A program made the position numbers and the translations under genes. The notes beneath the pieces were generated by a model that was given only the letters and a program-made list of their open reading frames with translations, did not search any database and was not told where the DNA came from. Positions 52,697 through 63,946 of a stretch of DNA of 64,000 nt are shown here, piece after piece. This DNA is from Candidatus Binatia bacterium (GTDB lineage: Bacteria > Desulfobacterota > Binatia > HRBIN30 > BPIQ01), in assembly GCA_026004195.1 (NCBI GenBank), contig BPIQ01000002.1:248001-312000 (forward strand), in the 5' to 3' direction. The first letter of the stretch is position 1. Every line of letters begins with the position of its first letter.

Positions 52697-53016
52697 CCTG
52701 CCGCCCGGGGGTCGGGATTTTCTTTCCGGTGACCGCCGGAGCTTCGCACGTTCGCGCAGAGGCGTCGGCACCGGAGGAAATCGGGTGTGCTGAAGAATTT
52801 CGCGGCCCGCCGGTTCTCGCACGCAAAACCACGGCAAAAGTTCGCGGGCCCGATCGCACGCCTGGATTCCGTCCCAAGATCGTCCCTTCGGCCAGGAAGC
52901 CCTTACGCTCCCGGGGCACCTGCGTTTTCGAACGGCAAATGTCGGCGATCCCAGTGCGCTGGCTGACCGGCCCCGGTCTCGAGTACGCGGGGCCCATCTC
53001 GCGGCGACGCCCGTGG
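52697..53016. other. Intergenic gap, no feature recognised
   Basis: This is 320 bases between the dehydrogenase and the convergent nuclease gene. I see no convincing frame, RNA or repeat. Frames open on both strands lack any family similarity and read as composition artefacts. Confidence 0.5.
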
Positions 53017-53868
53017 TTATGACGGCGTTCCTGGACGCCGGGGGCCCGGACCCCGGCGCACCCCGTTTCCGCCCGAGCTTGCACCGCCGGAGTGCGGTTC
53101 CTTCCGTCTCCGCCTCCCGTCGTGCCAGGCACGGCGGTAACCGGCGCGGATGGCCTCTTCCTCGCTCCGGAACTCGACACGGTTCCGCGGCGCGATCTTT
53201 TGTGCGTAGGGACTCCGCGGGTCGTGGTAGACACGCGAGCGCCTGTTGCCGACGACGGGGCCCCGGATCGGCCCCGGACCGTTCGCCCAGATGCCGAGCC
53301 CGCGCCGCCGAGCCTCGAGCTCGGCCAGCCGGAATTCGCGAGCTTTCGCGAACGGGAACCGGTCGTAGACCCGCGCGTAGCCCCGCACGAGGAGCTCCCG
53401 GTTGAACAGCGTGCCGTCCTCGAGCCGGACGTAGGCGAGAAGACGCCCGTACTTGTCGATGCGCTGAGCGGGGTCGAGCTCGAGCCTTACTTTGCGGCCG
53501 AGCAGCCGCCTGCGAGCGAAGGTCCGAGCTTCCTCGGCGAAAAATTCCGCGGGCCTTCCCTCTCGTCCGAGCTCGGGAGTGTCGATGCCGACGAGCCTTA
53601 CCTTGTGCGTGTCTCGCTGCGTACGGACGAGAATGGTGTCGCCGTCGTACACCTCGACGACACGCCCTTCGAGTACCTCCGCGGCATTCGCCCCGAGCAG
53701 CAGGGGAGAGGCCGGAGCGACGAGCGCACACAGGAAGACCACGAGCGAAACCACGGCCCGCTGTCTTTCCTGCTTCCGCGCCAGAGAAGTTTTTCCGTTT
53801 CTCGACGCGCCGGTCCTTTCCGGAGGTTCTGCCACCTCGGCTTTTACCACGTCCCTCCGTGACCCCAT
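53017..53868 (-). CDS. Secreted thermonuclease-family protein with degenerate Ada-like tail
   Basis: This 283-residue staphylococcal-nuclease-fold protein has an N-terminal hydrophobic export segment (about residues 41-62, [20 protein letters not shown]). The SNase motifs are [20 protein letters not shown] (Asp ligands), [11 protein letters not shown] (catalytic Arg region) and [17 protein letters not shown]-terminal module, [20 protein letters not shown] to [13 protein letters not shown], matches the Ada-like zinc-binding tail of some secreted nucleases. Its Cys positions are replaced (RSPY, GYRRA). The start is uncertain: an internal GTG just before the hydrophobic part is possible. Confidence 0.85.
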   Translation of the reverse strand: MGSRRDVVKAEVAEPPERTGASRNGKTSLARKQERQRAVVSLVVFLCALVAPASPLLLGANAAEVLEGRVVEVYDGDTILVRTQRDTHKVRLVGIDTPELGREGRPAEFFAEEARTFARRRLLGRKVRLELDPAQRIDKYGRLLAYVRLEDGTLFNRELLVRGYARVYDRFPFAKAREFRLAELEARRRGLGIWANGPGPIRGPVVGNRRSRVYHDPRSPYAQKIAPRNRVEFRSEEEAIRAGYRRAWHDGRRRRKEPHSGGASSGGNGVRRGPGPRRPGTPS

Positions 53869-54105
53869 GAGATCGCTCCGTGGCCACCTGCCGCGCCGCG
53901 TGTCACGGCCGGCCCTGCTGTCACGCCGCTTCTTGCCTCGCCGCGACTCGCAGCCCGGTGTGCTCGGCAACCGTCTCTTCCCCTGGCACGCTCTCCGCCG
54001 TCTTGCACGAACTCCGCTTCTGGCATCGCGGGGGTCTATCGTATAGCGAAAGAAGGCTCGCATTACGAAGGCCGGCAAGAGAAATTCGGCGAAGGAGGCA
54101 TCGGC

Positions 54106-54543
54106 ATGGCAGGCGGCGAAAGTACTACGGTTCGGGGAGGCAGGAGCGGGTTCGCGGTCGACATCGAGGTTCGCCAACACCGGCTCCGGGGCGACGAGCC
54201 GCTCGAGGTGGGGGGCACGGATACGGGCCCCTCGCCCTACGAATACCTTCTCGCGGCGCTGGGTTCGTGCACCGTGATGACGCTACGGCTCTACGCCGAC
54301 CGGAAGAAGTGGCCGCTCGAAGGGGTCGTCGTGAAACTCCGCCACGAAAAGGTCCACGCCCAGGACTGCGCGGACTGCGAGACGAAAGAAGGTTGGATCG
54401 ACCGGATCGAACGCGAGATCGAACTCCAGGGAAACCTCGACACCGAGCAGCGAGAGCGTCTTCTCGAGATCGCCAACCGGTGTCCGGTCCACCGCACGCT
54501 GCGCTCGGAAATCGACATTCGGACGAGCCTCGTGGGTTCCTGA
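54106..54543 (+). CDS. OsmC-family peroxidase-like protein
   Basis: OsmC/YhfA-type proteins reduce organic hydroperoxides through two cysteines. The 145-residue product has both: [19 protein letters not shown] and [12 protein letters not shown], with [17 protein letters not shown] upstream. The ATG has AGGAGG at nine bases. It is followed after ten bases by the TrpF-like gene, so the two are likely co-transcribed. Confidence 0.92.
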   Translation: MAGGESTTVRGGRSGFAVDIEVRQHRLRGDEPLEVGGTDTGPSPYEYLLAALGSCTVMTLRLYADRKKWPLEGVVVKLRHEKVHAQDCADCETKEGWIDRIEREIELQGNLDTEQRERLLEIANRCPVHRTLRSEIDIRTSLVGS

Positions 54544-54553
54544 GGAAAGCGCG

Positions 54554-55225
54554 GTGCCGGGTCCCGTCCGCGTCCAGATCGCCGGAGTCGCGAGCTGGGA
54601 GGAGGCGCTCTTTGCGGCCAGCGAAGGCGCGGACGCCCTGGGCTTCCCCCTGCGGCTTCCTACCGGCGACCCGGACCTCTCCGAAGAGGCCGTCCGTGCC
54701 ATCGTGGCGAAGCTACCCGTTTTCGTCGACGCGGTCGCGATCACGTACGTCGAGACCGCGCAAGAAGCCATCGACCTCTGCCGCTTTCTCGGCGTCACCG
54801 TTCTCCAGCTCCACGGGGAGTTCCCCGGCGCGGAAACCCGCCGCATCCGCGCCGCCCTGCCCTACCTCCGCATCGTTCGCGCCGTCCCGGTCACGGGACC
54901 CGAAGCCCTCGACGAAGCACGGCGACTCGAGCGGGAAGCCGACGCGCTGATCCTCGACACGTACGATCCCCGAACGGGCCGGCGCGGAGCGACGGGCCTC
55001 GTGCACGACTGGAACGTGAGTCGCGAGATCGCGCGAGCGGTCCGCGTCCCCGTGATCCTCGCGGGCGGTCTCCGGCCGGAGAACGTCGGGCAGGCCATCG
55101 AGACCGTGCGGCCCTGGGCCGTCGACGTCCACACGGGCGTGGAAGAGCCCGACGGAACGCGGAGTCTCGCGAAGATCCGCGAGTTCATCCGGCGGGCCAA
55201 GGCGGCGGGCGCGGTCGAGCCCTGA
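54554..55225 (+). CDS. TrpF-like TIM-barrel protein lacking the catalytic Cys
   Basis: The 223-residue barrel aligns with phosphoribosylanthranilate isomerase: [49 protein letters not shown] and [15 protein letters not shown]. However, the catalytic KICG of strand 1 reads VQIAGV, with Ala for Cys. The SPR-type Arg loop after DALGFP is also lost ([10 protein letters not shown]). The Asp acid in LILD remains. It may be a paralogue with another substrate, or an inactive remnant. No trp genes are nearby. The GTG start has GAGGAAA upstream. Confidence 0.82.
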   Translation: MPGPVRVQIAGVASWEEALFAASEGADALGFPLRLPTGDPDLSEEAVRAIVAKLPVFVDAVAITYVETAQEAIDLCRFLGVTVLQLHGEFPGAETRRIRAALPYLRIVRAVPVTGPEALDEARRLEREADALILDTYDPRTGRRGATGLVHDWNVSREIARAVRVPVILAGGLRPENVGQAIETVRPWAVDVHTGVEEPDGTRSLAKIREFIRRAKAAGAVEP

Positions 55226-55233
55226 GCCCCGGC

Positions 55234-56208
55234 TCAGGCGAGTTTCGGGGCCACGTCTTCGGCGAAGTACGTGATGATCAGGTCCGCCCCGGCCCTCCGG
55301 ATCGCCGTGAGCACTTCGAGGACGGTGCGCTCTTCCTCGAGCCAGCCGAGGCGTGCGGCTGCCTTGATCATCGCGTACTCGCCGCTCACGTTGTAGGCGG
55401 CGACGGGGTAGCCGAAGGTGTTCTTCACCCGCCAGATGAGGTCGAGGTAGGCGAGCGCCGGTTTGACCATGACGATGTCGGCGCCTTCTTCGATGTCGAG
55501 CTCCACTTCCCGCAGCGCCTCGTCCCCGTTCGCCGGGTCCATCTGGTAGGAGCGGCGGTCGCCGAACCTGGGGGCCGACTCGGCGGCTTCGCGAAAGGGG
55601 CCGTAGAAGGCCGAGGCGAACTTCGCGGCGTAGGAAAGGATGGGGACGTGGGAAAAGCCGTTCGCGTCGAGTGCCGCCCGGATGGCTCCGACCCGGCCGT
55701 CCATCATGTCCGAGGGCGCCACCATGTCCGCACCGGCCCTCGCGTGCGAGACGGCCTCGCGCGCGAGGAGCTCGAGCGTGGCGTCGTTGTCCACGTCCTT
55801 TCCCGTCCAGACCCCGCAGTGTCCGTGGTCCGTGTACTCGCAGAGGCAGACGTCGGTCACGACGAGTAGGCCGGGCACGCTCTCTTTCAGGGCGCGCACC
55901 GCGCGCTGCACGATACCCTGCTCGTCGTACGCTTCGCTGCCCTGCGGGTCCTTCCGTTCGGGGATTCCGAAGAGGAGGACCGCGGGGATACCCAGGTCGC
56001 GGATCTTCTTCGCGTGTTCGACGAGCCGGTCGACGGACTCCTGCGCCACGCCGGGCATGCTCTCGACGGGCCGTTCCACGCCGGAACCCGGACACACGAA
56101 AAGAGGGGCGACGAGCTGGTCGACGGAAAGCCGCGTCTCGCGAACCATCCGGCGGAGCGTCTCGCTGGCTCGAAGGCGGCGCGGCCTGTAGTCCGGAAAA
56201 CTCGCCAT
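55234..56208 (-). CDS. hemB: Delta-aminolevulinic acid dehydratase (porphobilinogen synthase)
   Basis: HemB condenses two aminolevulinates to porphobilinogen. The 324-residue enzyme has the zinc ligands in [17 protein letters not shown] (three Cys), catalytic Lys in [17 protein letters not shown] and [15 protein letters not shown], and [15 protein letters not shown]. It is the last gene of a four-gene minus-strand run (GH53-ICMT-coaX-hemB). Confidence 0.97.
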   Translation of the reverse strand: MASFPDYRPRRLRASETLRRMVRETRLSVDQLVAPLFVCPGSGVERPVESMPGVAQESVDRLVEHAKKIRDLGIPAVLLFGIPERKDPQGSEAYDEQGIVQRAVRALKESVPGLLVVTDVCLCEYTDHGHCGVWTGKDVDNDATLELLAREAVSHARAGADMVAPSDMMDGRVGAIRAALDANGFSHVPILSYAAKFASAFYGPFREAAESAPRFGDRRSYQMDPANGDEALREVELDIEEGADIVMVKPALAYLDLIWRVKNTFGYPVAAYNVSGEYAMIKAAARLGWLEEERTVLEVLTAIRRAGADLIITYFAEDVAPKLA

Positions 56209-56223
56209 GGACCGGGAATCACC

Positions 56224-57006
56224 CTAGCCCCGTTCTTCCCGCGAATCCAGAAGCTCCCCGAATCCACCGGAGACGAGGAGCCCCACGGCAACGAGATCCG
56301 GCTCGACTCGAAGCTCGCGCTCGGTGAAAGGGAACGGCTCGAGGAGGAACCTCCGGGCCCCGCCCGTAAGGACCACGGGCGCCTGCTCGATCTCCGCCTC
56401 GCGTGCCAGGGATTCCACGAGCCACGACGCCGCTCCCCGGAAGCCCAGCGCCACGCCGCCGCGCAAGGCATCGAGCGTCGACCTCCCGCAGGCGCGACCC
56501 CAGGGCTCGGGCACGAAACGCGGAAGCTTCGCCGTCCTGCGGGCCAGGGCCTGCGCGAGCAACTCGGGGCCCGGAAAGATCGACCCGCCGCAAAAGACGC
56601 CCTTCGAGCCCTCGACCCGCAAGGCGTCGACCGTGAGCGCCGTCCCGGCGTCCACGACGACGGCCGAGCGGCCGAGGAGTACGTACGCTCCCGACGCGGC
56701 GTAAAGCCGGTCGCGTCCCACTTCTTCGGGACGCTCGTAGCGATTTTCGAGGGGAGGCTCGGGGTCGAGGACGACGCTGCGGCAGAAGTCGCCCAGGACC
56801 CGAACGATGGCACGCGTCCTTTCCGGCGTGGCGACGCTCGTGAGAAGGGCCGCGTCGGGGGAAAGACCTTCCTCCCGCCACCCGTCGAGGAGCTTTCCGA
56901 GCCGGCGCTCCACGCCTCGTACAGGGAGGTCCGCAGCCGCCCGCGCGCCCCAGAGCCGGAGCTTCACGCGGCTGTTCCCCACGTCGACCGTAAGAACCGT
57001 CGTCAT
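56224..57006 (-). CDS. coaX: Type III pantothenate kinase
   Basis: CoaX phosphorylates pantothenate in CoA synthesis. The 260 residues have the ASKHA motifs: LTVDVGNSRVKLRLWG, GRDRLYAASGAYVLLG, AVVVDAGTALTVDAL and FCGGSIFPGPELLAQAL, which are typical of type III. The ATG overlaps the stop of the methyltransferase gene (ATGA), and hemB follows after 15 bases. Confidence 0.95.
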   Translation of the reverse strand: MTTVLTVDVGNSRVKLRLWGARAAADLPVRGVERRLGKLLDGWREEGLSPDAALLTSVATPERTRAIVRVLGDFCRSVVLDPEPPLENRYERPEEVGRDRLYAASGAYVLLGRSAVVVDAGTALTVDALRVEGSKGVFCGGSIFPGPELLAQALARRTAKLPRFVPEPWGRACGRSTLDALRGGVALGFRGAASWLVESLAREAEIEQAPVVLTGGARRFLLEPFPFTERELRVEPDLVAVGLLVSGGFGELLDSREERG

Positions 57007-57497
57007 CTCGGCTCTCGCAGTCTCGGAACCCAGCGCGGCACGGCACGCAGGTAGCGCTCGTACGCCTCGCCGAAGCGGCTCCGGAGAAGCGGTTCCTCGT
57101 GGAAAACGACCACGAGATGGAACGCGAGGGCGAGGAAGACGGCGTAGACGAGAAGCATCGCGTAACCGAAAAAGAAAAAAAGCGCGAAAAGCCAGAGGAT
57201 CGAAGCCAGATAAAAAGGATTCCGGCACCGCCCGTAGAAGCCCGAAAGCACGAGTCGTGGAGGAGGTTCGAGCGGCACGCCGCTACCCGAGACCCTCCGG
57301 TAGCGCCGCGTGCAGTCGGCGAAAAGAAAAAGCGAGGCCAGAGCCAGGGGCCACGCAAGAAGGCTTGCAGCACCGGTCCGAAAACGCGGAAGCCCGAGTT
57401 TCTCGTCGGCGAGAGCAAGCAGGAGCGGCACGACGAGGAGGAGGGTGCCGAAAAGTACGGTGCCTCCTCGACGAACTCGCCCCCCCGCCTCGCTCAT
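57003..57497 (-). CDS. Isoprenylcysteine carboxyl methyltransferase-like membrane protein
   Basis: This 164-residue membrane protein has four or five helices and the ICMT/PEMT core: LVLSGFYGRCRNPFYLASIL and VVFHEEPLLRSRFGEAYERY. Bacterial members methylate lipids or small molecules with SAM; the substrate is unknown. It overlaps both coaX and the GH53-like gene by 4 bases. Confidence 0.88.
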   Translation of the reverse strand: MSEAGGRVRRGGTVLFGTLLLVVPLLLALADEKLGLPRFRTGAASLLAWPLALASLFLFADCTRRYRRVSGSGVPLEPPPRLVLSGFYGRCRNPFYLASILWLFALFFFFGYAMLLVYAVFLALAFHLVVVFHEEPLLRSRFGEAYERYLRAVPRWVPRLREPR

Positions 57498-58804
57498 CGC
57501 ACCCGACAGTCCAGAGCACCGAGCGCCGGCCTCGCCCCGGGCGAGTGCCCGTCGAAGGACGGCCGGAAAAGCCCCATGACGGACCAGTCGAAGATCGCGT
57601 GCGCTTCTTCGGGCGACCAGTAGAACGCTCCCCGAAGCCTCGGATCGTCGAACACCCGGCGGCAGAAGTCGCCGACGAAACGTGCCTGCCCGGCTTCGTC
57701 GAGGGGGTAGCCGGGGAGGGCTTCCCTCCAGCCCGGAACGCGCGCCTCCGCGGCGTAGGCATACTCGGCGACGAGAACCGGGAGTCCGAGTTCGCGCGAG
57801 AGGCGTTCGACCGTGGTGTCGAAACGCCTCGCACGCTCTTCTCCCCAACTGTTCGGGTAGTAGGAGAGTCCGGCCAGGTCGATCGGAACCCCCTCGGCCA
57901 GCATCGTGCGGAAGTATGCCAGAGCGAACTCCGGATCCCAGCCGCGCGAGATGTGGACGACGAACCGGAGATCGCCCCGACCGCTGCCCGCGCGAACCCC
58001 CTCGGCCGTGGCCCGCATGAGGCGCGCCGCGGCGGGCCAGATCTCCCGCTCGAGCCGGTCCAGGTCTTCGGTCACCTCGAAAGCGCCGCAAAAGCCGTAG
58101 TCCGTCTCGTTGCCGATGGCGTAGAGGCGAGTGCGGATGCCGTCGAGCCGGAGTCTTTCCGTTGCGTCCTTCGCCCAAAGCCGTGCCACTTCCGCCCGTT
58201 CCGCCAGGGAAAGCTCGGCCCACTCCGTCGGCGCATCCTGTTCCGTGTCCGCGCCCCAGCCCCGGCTCATGAAAAGCACGGGCAGGACGTAGAGCCCGAG
58301 GTGCTGCGCCCTGCGGGCGAGAAGCCGTGCGTGACGCTCGAGGGTTCCCGGCTGCGGGTCGCCCGGGTCGTTCTCCACCCAGATCCTGAGCCGGAAGGCA
58401 TTCGCCCCGCGTCGCGTAAATTCCTCGATCGGGTCGACCTGGCGACCTTCGACCTGCCAGGTGCGCCCCTGGAGCTCGAAAAGCCGCACGTAGTTCGAGT
58501 CCACGCCCCAGAGTGTTTCGGGCTCGACGATCGCCCTGCATCTCCCGAATACCGCCGAAGAAGCTTCGAGAAGCTCTTCTGCCGTCACGTGCCCGCTTCC
58601 GTCGGCGTCCATTGCCGCGCAGCGCTCGACGTCGTTGGCCCAAGCGGACATGCTACCTGCCACGAGCTCTGCCGCGACGACGACGCCGTCCGCATTGCAG
58701 TCCCCCGGACACGAGACGCCGACCGGATATCCCTCCTCCACGCCCGCGCGCGAGAGGCCCGGCGGAAGAAGAGGAAAGACGAAGAGGCAGAAGGCCACGG
58801 CCAT
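57494..58804 (-). CDS. Secreted GH53-like glycoside hydrolase with EF-hand pair
   Basis: The 436-residue precursor has a signal peptide (about residues 1-20, ending LLPPGLSRAG). Two calcium-binding EF-hand/dockerin-like loops follow, DCNADGVVVAAEL and DADGSGHVTAEEL. A TIM-barrel hydrolase follows from about residue 95. The barrel resembles endo-beta-1,4-galactanase (GH53): IRTRLYAIGNETDYG carries the acid Glu and LPVLVAEYAYAAE the nucleophile Glu, with VDPIEEFTRRGANAFRLRIW near its start. The EF-hands lie at the N terminus, which is unusual. First gene of the coaX/hemB run. Confidence 0.85.
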   Translation of the reverse strand: MAVAFCLFVFPLLPPGLSRAGVEEGYPVGVSCPGDCNADGVVVAAELVAGSMSAWANDVERCAAMDADGSGHVTAEELLEASSAVFGRCRAIVEPETLWGVDSNYVRLFELQGRTWQVEGRQVDPIEEFTRRGANAFRLRIWVENDPGDPQPGTLERHARLLARRAQHLGLYVLPVLFMSRGWGADTEQDAPTEWAELSLAERAEVARLWAKDATERLRLDGIRTRLYAIGNETDYGFCGAFEVTEDLDRLEREIWPAAARLMRATAEGVRAGSGRGDLRFVVHISRGWDPEFALAYFRTMLAEGVPIDLAGLSYYPNSWGEERARRFDTTVERLSRELGLPVLVAEYAYAAEARVPGWREALPGYPLDEAGQARFVGDFCRRVFDDPRLRGAFYWSPEEAHAIFDWSVMGLFRPSFDGHSPGARPALGALDCRVR

Positions 58805-59273
58805 GCCACGGGGGCCTTCGCCTGCCGGCCGCGTTCGCCATCGAGTTCGGGAGGGCGCTGGCGCGTTTTCTCGAGGTAAGCCGCGCGGGGGAGCTTCCGG
58901 CGTTTCGAATCGTCGTAGTAGCGCCCCGAATGGCAGGCGTGCGAGATCGAAGAAGGGAGCGTCGGGACTCACCGCCCGCGTGAGCGTCCGGCTGAAAAAC
59001 TTCGCGAAGTGCTGGGTGGAAAACATCGACCCCAATCGTGTCCCTCGAGTAGGGCACGGATTCACCCTCTCCGGCAAATGGTCGTTCGCCGGAGGCAATC
59101 GGAGGGCCACGCTCTGTCGTGGCCGTGGTCGCACGCGGCAGAACCGTGTCGTACACCCGCCGTGCACGTTTCATCCCCCGGGACGCGACGGAGCGCGTCC
59201 CGCCGGGTGGGCGTGTTCCGCCCAGCCAGGGAGTTGCGCCGCGATCAGTCAGAGGAAGGCACGAGGCGTCACG
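58805..59273. other. Intergenic region between GH53-like gene and hsdR
   Basis: These 469 bases show no recognisable gene. The frame upstream of the GH53-like start is open but has no similarity to a protein family. One strong inverted repeat is described separately. This region marks the border between host-like sequence and the restriction-related accessory DNA to the right. Confidence 0.5.
59069..59094. repeat. Inverted repeat (hairpin) upstream of the GH53-like gene
   Basis: CTCCGGC (59069-59075) and GCCGGAG (59088-59094) form a perfect 7-bp stem around a 12-base loop. It is flanked by a second short pairing (CCCT with AGGG). It is not followed by a T-run on either strand, so it is not an intrinsic terminator. 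Function unknown. Confidence 0.5.
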
Positions 59274-60467
59274 TTAAGCCGCCCAGCGCTCGGCGAGGAC
59301 CTCGGCCTGCTCGAGGATGGTGCGGGTCGCCGTCTCCTGCTTGTCGGGTGGGTAGCCGTATTTGCGCAGCGTGCGTTTGACCAGCACGCGCAACTGCGCC
59401 CGCACATTCTCACGCAAGGTCCAGTCGAGGGTTACATTGTTGCGCACCGTCTGAACCAGTTCACGGGCAATTTCCCGCAAGGTTGCGTCGCCCAGCACCT
59501 TGACCGCGCTGTCGTTGGCCTCGAGGGCATCGTAGAAGGCCAGTTCGTCCTCGGATAAGCCGAGTTTCTCGCCACGGGCATTGGCTTCGCGCATATCCCT
59601 GGCGAGCGCGATGAGTTCTTCAATCACCTGGGCGGCCTCGATGGCCCGGTTCTGGTAACGGCGGATGGTTCGCTCGAGCATCTCGGCAAACGACCTGGCC
59701 TGCACCAGGTTCTTCTGTCCTCGAGCCCGAATCTCTCCTTTAAGCAGCTTTTGCAATAGCTCTACCGCCAGGTTTTTCTGCGGCATCCCCCGCACCTCGG
59801 ACAAAAACTCATCGGAGAGTATGGAGATGTCCGGCCTCTTGAGCCCCGCTGCTGCGAAAATGTCCACCACACCCTCGGGTGCCACCGCACGGGCGATTAT
59901 CTGGCGCACGGCCTGCTCGAGTTCCTCCTCGGGCCGTGCCTGGCCTGGCGCGCGTTTAGCCAGCACCGCTTGCACGGCCTGGAAGAAGGCCACGTCGTCT
60001 CGGATGCGCAGGGCCTCTTCATGCGGCACAGCCAGCGCGAACGCTTGTGACAGCTCGCGCGCCGCACGCAGCAGCCGATCCTTGCCGTTCTCCTGAGCGA
60101 GGATGTGCTCCTGCGCGGCAGGCAGAAGGCTCAGCCGTTCCGCCGGCGTGCCCGTAACCCACCTCGACCAGTCGAAGCCGTAAAAAAGGCCACGGCAAAT
60201 CTCGTATTTCTCGCGCATGAGCGCCACCGCTTCTTCCTGATTGAGCGCGGTGCGCCCGGTGCCGCCGCTCTCGGTGTAGGTAGCCAGCGCGGCTTTTAGC
60301 TCGGTAGCCAGCCCCAGGTAATCCACCACCAGCCCGCCGGGCTTGTCGCGGAAGACCCGGTTTACCCGCGCGATGGCCTGCATCAGGCCGTGGCCGCGCA
60401 TGGGCTTGTCCAGGTACATGGTGTGCAGGCTGGGCGCGTCGAAGCCGGTAAGCCACATGTCGCGCAC
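59274..60467 (-). pseudogene. hsdR: Type I restriction enzyme HsdR, C-terminal piece
   Basis: This 397-codon frame starts at [20 protein letters not shown], the last helicase motifs ([20 protein letters not shown]), and continues into the HsdR C-terminal helical domain that docks on the methylase ([38 protein letters not shown]). It is separated from the middle piece by frame breaks at about 60,470-60,490. Codon and base use here are plainly different from the N-terminal two-thirds, with more CAG/GCA and T-rich codons. Confidence 0.85.
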
Positions 60468-62410
<1,943 letters not shown>

Positions 62411-62414
<4 letters not shown>

Positions 62415-62545
62415 GCCTTCATCCAGTGCTGGGCTGGCCTCGGAAGAAACTCTTCCACCGGCATACCGTCCCCGCCAACGTACCCGATGCTCTCGAGCCA
62501 GGTGAGTGCAGCCTCTTCGGCGAAGGATTCGGTGAACGGGGTCAT
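62411..62545 (-). CDS. 44-residue ORF resembling an HsdR N terminus
   Basis: This 44-residue ORF is tied by ATGA overlaps both to the ATPase gene upstream and to hsdR downstream. Its first 22 residues, [20 protein letters not shown], look like the first helix of an HsdR (compare [17 protein letters not shown] at the start of the adjacent hsdR). The rest ([16 protein letters not shown]) is unrelated. It is probably a remnant of another hsdR left by recombination, but the coupling would allow it to be translated. Confidence 0.55.
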
Positions 62546-63789
62546 GGCGCCTCCGACAAGGCGCGAATCGGCACGGCGAACATTTCTTGTCCGAAGCGCA
62601 TGCTCATCGTCCCGTCGTAGAGCACCACGCCGCCGGCGAAGCGCCGGCCGGCGGCATTCTTGAGTTTGCCCAGGCCGCGGAAGTCGGCGGCCGTCACTGT
62701 CGCCCCGGCTTTCACTTCGATCCCGGCGACCGCGCGGGTACCGCGCTCGACGACGATGTCCACCTCGTAGCCGTCGCGATCGCGAAAGTGGTAGAAGGCA
62801 TGCGGTTCATCGTGCCAGCTCGCCTGCCGCCTGAGTTCCTGGAACACGAACGTCTCGAGCAGTTGCCCCAGCAGGGCGCGGTCCTCACCGAGCGCCTTGG
62901 TGTCGGCGCCGAGCAACGCGCACGCAAGCCCGGTGTCGCCGAGATGCAGCTTCGGCGTCTTGACGAGCCGGCTCAGGCGGTTGGCGTGCCAGGGCGGCAA
63001 TTCCTCCAGCAGGAAAATGCGCACGAGCAGCGTCAAATAGTCCCGGATGGTCGGCCGGCTGAGCTGAAACGGGGCCGCCAGCTCCGAGACATTGAGCAGG
63101 CGCGCGGTCTGCGCCGCGGCCGCCGCCAGCAGGCGGGGCACCGCATCGAGCGAGGCGATGCGGGCGAGTTCGCGCACGTCGCGCTGGACGATGGTTTCGA
63201 GGTATCCCTCGTACCAGCGCGCCCGCCTCCGCCCTGGCGGAAGCCTGAGCGCCGCGGGATAGCCACCGGCTGCGATGCGCTCGTGCAGCACTGGCCCGAG
63301 ACGTTCGAACCGGCGCATCTTGAAACCTTCCCCGAAGAGCCGGTCCAGGAATGCCGGCCGCGTCCCGGCCAGCTCGCACTGCGCCAGTGGATGGAGGCGC
63401 ACGACGGCCATGCGGCCGGCGAGCGAGTCGCTCAACTTGGGCAGCAGAAGGACGTTCGTCGATCCGGTCAGCATGAACCGTCCGGGGCGCCGGTCGCGGT
63501 CGATCGCCGCCTTGAGCGTCGCGAACAAGTGCGGGACGTGCTGCACCTCGTCCAGAATCGCGCGCGGCGGCAGGTCGGCCACGAAGCCGATCGGGTCCGC
63601 CGTGGCGACGCTCTTGACCGCCTCGTCGTCGAAGCTGAAATAGGCGTATCCGGCGCGAGCCCCGACCCGCTGCGCCAGCGTCGTCTTGCCGCTCTGGCGC
63701 GGGCCGTGGATCAGCACCGCCGGGAAATCGTCGAGCGCCTCGGTCAGCCGATCGGCGGCAAAGCGCGGATAGAAGCCGGTTGCTGCCAT
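62542..63789 (-). CDS. AAA ATPase with DUF4143 domain
   Basis: This 415-residue protein belongs to the AAA_14/DUF4143 group. Walker A is [18 protein letters not shown], Walker B is [18 protein letters not shown], and [20 protein letters not shown] is the sensor region. The DUF4143 domain follows ([38 protein letters not shown]), ending in a nuclease-like [20 protein letters not shown]. Such genes move between genomes with toxin-antitoxin and restriction loci; function is not settled. Its stop overlaps the small HsdR-like ORF. Confidence 0.92.
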   Translation of the reverse strand: MAATGFYPRFAADRLTEALDDFPAVLIHGPRQSGKTTLAQRVGARAGYAYFSFDDEAVKSVATADPIGFVADLPPRAILDEVQHVPHLFATLKAAIDRDRRPGRFMLTGSTNVLLLPKLSDSLAGRMAVVRLHPLAQCELAGTRPAFLDRLFGEGFKMRRFERLGPVLHERIAAGGYPAALRLPPGRRRARWYEGYLETIVQRDVRELARIASLDAVPRLLAAAAAQTARLLNVSELAAPFQLSRPTIRDYLTLLVRIFLLEELPPWHANRLSRLVKTPKLHLGDTGLACALLGADTKALGEDRALLGQLLETFVFQELRRQASWHDEPHAFYHFRDRDGYEVDIVVERGTRAVAGIEVKAGATVTAADFRGLGKLKNAAGRRFAGGVVLYDGTMSMRFGQEMFAVPIRALSEAP

Positions 63790-63946
63790 CGGCTGATGGT
63801 AATCTTTGGCTTCGGCTAATTACAAGGTTATGGGTCGGCTGATTGAAACCTTTGTCGCGTGCCGATGGAAAGGATCTGCGGGGGCGACGCCCCGGTGCCA
63901 GGCTGATTTGCCACATCGGGGCGGGCTGCAATGGTTCCATCAAAGA

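Noticed and set aside
59031-59110. A c-di-GMP (GEMM) or other riboswitch in front of the GH53-like gene
   Set aside because: GGCAAA-like words are present, but the conserved tetraloop/receptor and the order of GEMM motifs are not.
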